Assembly (NCBI GenBank): GCA_963978545.1
Contig: OZ021730.1
Span: forward strand, 12,531,796 to 12,595,795
Source of the DNA: Linyphia triangularis
Taxonomy: Eukaryota; Arthropoda; Arachnida; Araneae; Linyphiidae
Direction of reading: 5' to 3'
Length of the DNA stretch: 64,000 bases
This document shows, piece after piece, positions 57,901 through 64,000 of the stretch (positions are counted from its first letter, which is position 1; every line of letters starts with the position of its first letter). Both the position numbers and the translations under genes were made by a program. The notes under the pieces were generated by a model. The model did not search any database. It saw nothing but the letters and a program-made list of their open reading frames with translations, and was not told the origin of the DNA.

Positions 57901-58505
57901 AAATTGATTTAGGAATCCGGAGAATGACGAGCTTAGAAGAGGACGTCTTTTTACGAGCTGCCACTTTCTGATGATTGAAGATTTGCCGTTCTTAAGCCTA
58001 TGTACCTTGTGTACTTTTCTAATTACTTTAGCTACTGATAATTTGTACACCATTTAGTGTTTTTGGTCTGCGATACTGGGATTTATCCCCTTAAATCCAT
58101 CACACCCATTTGGCCCCTGCATCTTTGAAGAGGGCAATTGTTTTTAGAGCTTAGCTGATTTATTTCAGCAGGTTTCTACTGAACTGCTGTTGCTGCCGAT
58201 GATAGAAGATTGATGTTCCTGGCTCCCTTCTGGATGATTTTCTACAACGTGTTCTGGTGCCTTGCCCGGGACGGTAGCAAATAAAATTTAAAACGAGAAC
58301 CCTACACAAATTCCCAACTTTCGCTTGTGGTGTTAGGCTCAAAAGCGGTACATTGTTACTTGCTTAGGCCAGGCCACCTGCACAAACCCATTTCCTAGTA
58401 AGTAGGATTGGGAGAGTTTCAGTTTAATTGGGTCCCTCATCCCACTTTTTTCCTTACAGTTCTCACTATTCCCTCTTTTTAATCATGTTTTAACACTTTT
58501 TAATT

Positions 58506-60232
58506 ATGGATAGTGCTAAATTCTCTTTTGAAAACGCCTTTGGCTAACTTTCGGAACTATTTGCAATTTTAATTGATAGCCTTAAACAAATGCCAATTAC
58601 TGAGCAGGTTGAGATAAATCTAAAGCAAGTTTCATTAAAATTTGAACAAATTGGTTCCATCCAGGTAAATTCTTATCACACTCCAAACCATGAGTCAGAT
58701 AATTATATTGAACAAGACAACACTGAAATATATGATGCAAATCAATTTGATCCCTTATCCAATCCCTCCAATGGGCCAAATGATGATCTTGAATTAATTC
58801 ATGAAGCTAATTCTAACATGAATTTAGATAAAAATGTTACTACTACCGGGTACTTAGAAGTGGAAAAACCATTGTTAACCACGACATTCATCATACCCAA
58901 CTCAAACACAATTCCAAAGTTATTGATCCAGATTTTGGACACTCTGGATTAATATTCAATGGCCCGCCAACTCATGGCATACATGATCAAATCACTAAGC
59001 CGACTACTAGCTTAGACGTTCCCACGATAGAGGGCGCTTGCTACTCTCAGGTACCAAGCTTGGCTCCTCCCACCGATGAGAGATTGGATGCTGACCCCTC
59101 CCTTTTAACCAACTCTTGCCAATTCGATTTGAACGATGTTAACAGTATACAGAGAGATATTGAAGAGACTAGTTGTACTCTAGATGCACAACTTCCGACA
59201 CAAACCTTTGCATCTGTTGTTAGTAATGCAAACTCAGCTAATATTAATCATAATGGATACACTCCATCGGATCCAAACAATGTTATACTTCCTAATAATG
59301 GTAACATCAACCAAATCAAGAAAAAGGAAACTACCCTCCTCATCATAAGGGATAAAAGATTTAGCTGGAAAGCTATTAAACAATTAATCTATAATCACAA
59401 TATTGGATATGACCAATATTCTGGGATTTTCAAAGGGGAAGGATCCATAAATATAACCGCTTCTACTGAAAAAGCACAAAGTAGCATCACTAAAGTATTG
59501 GATAACCAGGGTATTTACTATCATTCATATACTCTCCCATCCGATAAATTTATTAAAGTTGTCATAAGGGGACTTCCTAGTGACACCATTCCTAAGGATA
59601 TATGTGATGAACTTATATTGGAAGGATATCCTGTTAATGAAGTTAAACAACTCACGACACGTAGAGGGGGTGGGGATCCCAGAACACTACCACTATTTCT
59701 CATCACCTTAAATAGAAATATCAATGGCAGAAATCTGCACAACTGTAAATATCTTTTTAACTTAAAGGTTGAAATTGAATCTTATCGTGGACGCAATGGT
59801 CCCTCACAATGTTTTAGGTGTCAGCTATTCTTTCATAGTGCAATGGGATGTAGACATGAACCTAAATGTGTGAAATGCGGTCAGAATCATCTCACCAAAG
59901 ATTGCCAAAAGTCCCCCAATGAAGCTCCAACTTGTGCTAACTGTGGTGGACCACATACTGCTAATCATTCAGGTTGCCCTAAATTTCCTATTACTAAAAT
60001 CACAGAAACTCCTACCGGCATAAACAACAATATTAGAACCACTAAAACTTATGAATCTAGAACTTTCACCAACCAAAACTTTGAAACTACACAGCCCCAA
60101 CATACACAATCAGCCACCTCCACCAATCCTCAGCATATCCTGGACTGTTTGGGGCTGGTTAGGGAAGACATCTATTCTACCCCTCTTCTGGTCATTGACT
60201 TCCTTCTTGTCAACGGATTCATGGACCTGTGA
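58506..60232 (+). pseudogene. LINE ORF1 (PRE_C2HC and zinc knuckles)
   Basis: The N-terminal part is in one frame (58590-58952). After a frameshift near 58930 the rest runs in the frame 59060-60232. Residues FIKVVIRGLPSDTIPKDICD, EVKQLTTRRGGGDPRTLPLF and LFNLKVEIESYRGRNGPSQC form the PRE_C2HC domain. Then three knuckles follow (CFRCQLFFHSAMGC, CVKCGQNHLTKDC, CANCGGPHTANHSGC). Such proteins bind LINE RNA in the cytoplasmic particle. It is related in design, not in close sequence, to the ORF1 relic at 19438-20818. Confidence 0.82.
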
Positions 60233-60400
60233 TAACGGACCTGTAACGTGAGATAAGCAACAACAACTCTGAGTAATGCTGAAGATGTACTTAAAGATCT
60301 CAAAGAACAAATTCAATGGCTCCGCGAATCAGGGTTCATTGAACACATCAAAGATATTAGGGACGAGTACATTAAAAACAATAGTCGCGTCTCCTGAATT

Positions 60401-62283
60401 AATTTCTCACCCCTCCTGATGGCATTCTGGAATGCCAATGGAATGAAAGACAAATTTGAAGAGTTCAAAGATTTTATGGAGGAAAACAATATAGATATTG
60501 GGATGGTAACTGAGACTCATAGTAAACCATGTTACAGTCTCAGAATCCATAACTATAACACATAAAAGACTGATCGTGTTCATCACAGAGGCGGTGGAAC
60601 GGCAATTTTTGTTAAAAAACATCTGACCACCTAACTTCACTCCACTGACAACTCCAACGGTTATGAAACCACCACCATCATTGCTGAATTCAAAGATCAC
60701 ACCCCAATCAATTTTACTGCCATCTATAACCCTCCTGCCAACAGACTACAGGCTGCTGATATTATCAAAATTCTTCCCAGTAATATCCCCACCATTGTAG
60801 CTGGAGATTTAAATGCAAAACACAGTAACTGGGGCTGCAACTATAACAACATTAATGGTAAAACCATCATGGAATGCCAATCCACTCACAATTTCCAATT
60901 CTCCTACTCAACTCACTCACTATCCTCCACAGGGACATAGACCTGATATTCTTGACATTATCCTTACAAATTCTTCTATCTCCATTGCAGTTGACGTTAT
61001 TAACGAACTTTCTTCTGATCACCAGCCAATTATTGCCATCATTGGACTACATATTGAGATAGAGATTAGGAATAGGAGAAAGACAAATTGGGACATATAT
61101 CAGCATAATCTTGAGATAGTTGACAACAATTTTGACATTAATACTGAGGAAGAAGCCGACTTATGCATTAACACCATTACATCTGAGATTACAAATGCAC
61201 TTGAAGATGCTACGACCACTATTCCCATCAAAGACAACTACACCAAACTCTCCAAAGATATTAAACAGATTATTAAATACAGAAATTGGATTAGGAAAAG
61301 GTTCCAAAAAACCAGAGATCCCCACCTCCAAACTGAAATGTACAATTTAAACATCACTATCAAAGAAAAATGTAAAGATTTTAGAAACAATCAATGGGAA
61401 GATAAAATCCAAACACTGTGTACTGATGACAATAGCTTATGGAAAATGTCCAAGACACTGAAAAGAGAAAAAACCATCAACAGGCCCCTTAATGGAGAAA
61501 CAGGACTGGTGTACACAGACAATGAAAAAGCCAATGCTCTTGCCGACTCACTGGAACTCCAGAAATAACCAAGAACCATCTAATGATGAATTTGAGGAAG
61601 AGGTTAAAACTTTACAGAAGATTGGGTAGAAAACAATAATCCTGAGGGTACCCTTAATGATGTCACAGTTAATGAAATTAGAGACTACATCAAAAAATTG
61701 CGAAATCACAAAGCCCCTGGTTATGACAGTATTAAGAACTGCATGTTAAAACTACTTCCTACACACATTCTTAGCCAAATTACAATTTTTTTTAATTATT
61801 GCATTAAAAACTCTTACTACCCTGACTCATGGAAGGAGGCAAAAATCATTCTTTTTCCCAAACCGGGCAAAGACCCCATGATGACTTCATCATATAGGCC
61901 CATTAGCTTATTACCCACTCTGGGAAAGCTACTGGAAAAAGCGATTTTAAATCGCATGAAACCTTTTCTTGATTGCATTCCGGATGAACAATATGGGTTT
62001 ATTCCTAAAAAGTCCACTACAAAACAGCTCATTAGAATTCTGGAATATATTGGCAACGCTAGACGTCACCAACAAGCCACTGCCTTACTAATGCTAGATG
62101 TTGCCAAAGCTTTTGATAGGGTCTATCACAATGGGCTGCTTTATAAGATTATTAAATACAATTTTCCTACTGATCTCATTCTCCTCATCAAATCATATCT
62201 GCAGAACCGCCCATTCAAGGTGCGTTTTGGGGCTGCTGACTCTGGCATCAGAAACATTGAAGCCGGTGTACCCCAGGGCCCCA
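60401..62283 (+). pseudogene. LINE ORF2: endonuclease and partial reverse transcriptase
   Basis: The APE-type endonuclease reads LMAFWNANGMKDKFEEFKDF (start), MVTETH, GGGTAIFVKK and VAGDLNAKHSNWGC, then after a frameshift near 60820 YPPQGHRPDILDIIL and SSDHQPIIAII. The linker leads to a reverse transcriptase with LRNHKAPGYDSIKN, SWKEAKIILFPKPGKD, YRPISLLPTLGKLLEK, EQYGFIPKKSTTKQL, LLMLDVAKAFDRV (motif A) and GVPQG (motif B), where it is cut. Breaks are two stops in the endonuclease and frameshifts near 60820 and 61570. Confidence 0.85.
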
Positions 62284-62340
62284 AACGTTACATACCCTAG
62301 CTTTGTTTCATTTTTAATCAATTTAATTATTACATTTATA

Positions 62341-62433
62341 CATTTACAAACACCCATGCCAAACACGGGACTCGAACCCGCAACCTCGCGGTCTAGAGTC
62401 TAGCACGCTAACCACTATACCGTTTGGTCGGCG
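62341..62433 (-). repeat. SINE family A head fragment
   Basis: Only the tRNA-like head and the start of the body are present (minus strand GCCGACCAAACGGTATAGTG to GTGTTTGTAAATGT). The rest of body and tail are missing. It sits 58 bp after the LINE truncation point. Confidence 0.8.
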
Positions 62434-62639
62434 GATAATATTATGAGGTTGCTATTGAACTTTTTAAAGTTTGGTTCTGTTTTAATATGTAGATGACCCC
62501 TCATAACAAAAAAAACTACATGCAATTATTAAAAACCTTCCACGATTTGTACCTTTTGTTTGTTATTTCAAGAATTAGAGCACAAAATATAGCCATCGTT
62601 CTGATTTTTTTTTGTGTACTGTACATTGCATCACGGTGA

Positions 62640-63480
62640 GCATGAGTGTTCAAACCACACTGGCTCTTCTGGAAATATGGAAGTTGTAGGTGTGTTCAGA
62701 ATGTTTGAACGTTTGGAAGATTTGTGACAACCCAACACTACGAGAATGGCAATTCCAAGGCTTGATGTATATATATGGTGAAAATTCTATAGAAAAGTTA
62801 GCGTGCATAGACCACAAGCAAAACAGGGTAGGAAGGCCTCTTCGCAAGTTGAAGAAAAGCGAAAAAGATCTTGGCGGTAAAGGAAAGCTAACCGATAAGT
62901 TTATTGACAAATTTCAAAACTACTTTAGTATAGCAATCCGTAGTAATGTTGGCAGCCTCCGGAATATGCAAAGCGATGTAATTGCTGCCTTTTTTCATTG
63001 CTGTTTAATGAAAAGAAAATTTAAGAAAAGTCAGGAAGGCTTCCAACTAATATTCCAACATAATAAAACCTTCAAACATGGAACTGTGTGACCAGAAATT
63101 GTTGATAAAGTGTCTCCATTTGCAAACCGAAAGCAACAATGAAAGTTTTAGCGCGATAATTTGGAATATAGTTCCAAACTCTTAGATCGGACATTAACAG
63201 TGCAGTAACTTTGTTTAATTCTGAATATTTTAGATTAAAGCCAATTTTTCCAAATTAGGGATATCTGTAGGTCGAGAGATTTTCAACAGTTTTGGCAAAA
63301 TTGACAAAATGAGAATTGTGGACACAAAATGGCACTCCTTGCCCTTGACAAAACTATCCAGAAAAAAGGCTGTGCAAGATTAGTTATGAAGTTAATGAAG
63401 GCATTACCTATGGTTATGGAATAGCTTAATGTAAAATAATAAATGTATTATACATTTCCGAACAAATGTTAACTTTAAAC
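62640..63480 (+). pseudogene. Mutator-like transposase relic (second fragment)
   Basis: The frame 62690-63091 contains RVGRPLRKLKKSEKDLGGKG, KLTDKFIDKFQNYFSIAIRS and NVGSLRNMQSDVIAAFFHC, the same block order as the relic at 676-1256. A little further, NESFSAIIWN-like sequence (about 63135-63165) follows, after a stop and frameshift. Both relics belong to one transposase family but are separate copies. Confidence 0.55.
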
Positions 63481-63569
63481 GAGTTTTTCCAGAAATTGTA
63501 ATTTTCGATGCCGAAATCATGTATCAACATTGTCGCACATCCAAAACTAAAAATTATAGCTGCATGCAC

Positions 63570-63949
63570 CACAATGAGCATGAGTGTTCAAATCACTTTA
63601 GCTCTTCTGGAAATATATTTTTGAAGAATTTTTTAACGTTTGGAAGATTTGCGACAACTGCACTATATTTAATACTATGCGAATGGCTGATTTCCTAGGT
63701 TTACTTATCGCCCTCAACAAAAATGATTCTGATGTTGATTTATTAGATAAATGCAATTCTTTTAACTTCAAAGTCAACAAGCTCATTTTCTGGAACTCCA
63801 ATATTTCAATTACTGTCTACAGAAATGTCATTAATTGGAATGATTCACCAGCAAATGTTGTAAATTCCGTGCGCCTAAAGAGTTTTAAGAAACACTTAGA
63901 TACTGGGAAATTGTCAATGGGCAATAATTGGATTACACTGGCTAGGTAA
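63570..63949 (+). pseudogene. LINE reverse transcriptase C-terminal fragment (CR1/L2-like)
   Basis: The frame 63677-63949 contains NKLIFWNSNISITVYRNVIN, WNDSPANVVNSVRLKSFKKH and LDTGKL. The pattern RVxNxWNxLPxxVVxAxSxxSFKxxLD is the usual C-terminus of CR1/L2-type ORF2 proteins. Just before it, 63570-63660 repeats 62636-62740 (GAGCATGAGTGTTCAAA, GAACGTTTGGAAGATTTG), an imperfect direct duplication. Confidence 0.6.
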
Positions 63950-64000
63950 GTAACTTGTATTTTGTTCTACAAAACTTGTATATATTGAATTTAGGTTATT

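Larger units (their letters stand above)
57901..62283 (+). mobile_element. Jockey/I-like LINE, 3'-truncated in reverse transcriptase
   Basis: The element has a probable 5' UTR (57901-58500), ORF1 (about 58506-60232) and ORF2 (60401-62283). It is in plus orientation. ORF2 holds endonuclease and the first half of the reverse transcriptase and stops at the GVPQG motif, where a SINE head follows after 60 bp. The YxDD motif, RNase H and 3' UTR are absent. Frameshifts are few, so this is one of the younger elements in the window. Confidence 0.82.

Overview
The window looks like nuclear DNA of an invertebrate, most likely an arthropod. It is AT-rich, holds one intron-rich conserved gene, and is otherwise packed with decayed transposons of arthropod type (piggyBac, P element/THAP9, Tigger/pogo, Mutator-like, hAT-like, Copia, BEL/Pao, Gypsy, Jockey/I-like LINEs, tRNA-derived SINEs). 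It also carries fossils of RNA viruses that belong to arthropod-associated groups. Species cannot be fixed from the sequence alone.

The only host gene I can support is the large subunit of ribonucleotide reductase (RRM1/RnrL) on the minus strand. Nine exons lie between 52560 (upstream) and 6569 (downstream). Every junction has AG/GT signals and every codon phase fits, giving about 471 codons from the middle of the protein, including the catalytic Asn-Cys-Glu motif and both redox cysteines. The first and last exons are not in the window. Two introns are about 19 kb (15010-34203) and 18 kb (34346-52397) and act as traps for insertions.

Layout. 1-6.5 kb: Mutator-like, piggyBac and pogo relics and two SINEs. 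6.5-15 kb: seven RRM1 exons with MITEs, a SINE and a long hairpin between them. 15-34 kb (one intron): BEL gag, LINE pieces, SINEs, two P-element relics, hAT-like pieces, a Gypsy integrase, a near-complete piggyBac and an LTR. 34.2 kb: one exon. 35.8-44.4 kb: a Copia element with both LTRs and a 5-bp target duplication. Its pol is replaced in the middle by a BEL/Pao 3' half, which itself contains a fragment of a mononegavirus-type L polymerase gene in permuted order. 44.4-49.2 kb: a 4.8-kb endogenous copy of a toti-like (artivirus-type) dsRNA virus with a 2A peptide, capsid and N-terminal polymerase, bounded by a 14-bp direct repeat. 49.3-57.6 kb: piggyBac relics, one RRM1 exon, Tigger and DUF4780 LINE pieces, and a long unassigned ORF of virus-like character. 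57.9-64 kb: a Jockey/I-like LINE truncated inside its reverse transcriptase, a SINE head, a Mutator-like relic and a LINE tail.

The most unusual parts are the two viral fossils in one intron of RRM1. Both lie antisense to the host gene, so RRM1 pre-mRNA would carry sequence complementary to viral plus-sense RNA. The L fragment is circularly permuted, with the same 11-bp sequence at both ends. The toti-like copy keeps the viral gene plan, including a -1 frame overlap of capsid and polymerase, and directly abuts the Copia target duplication.
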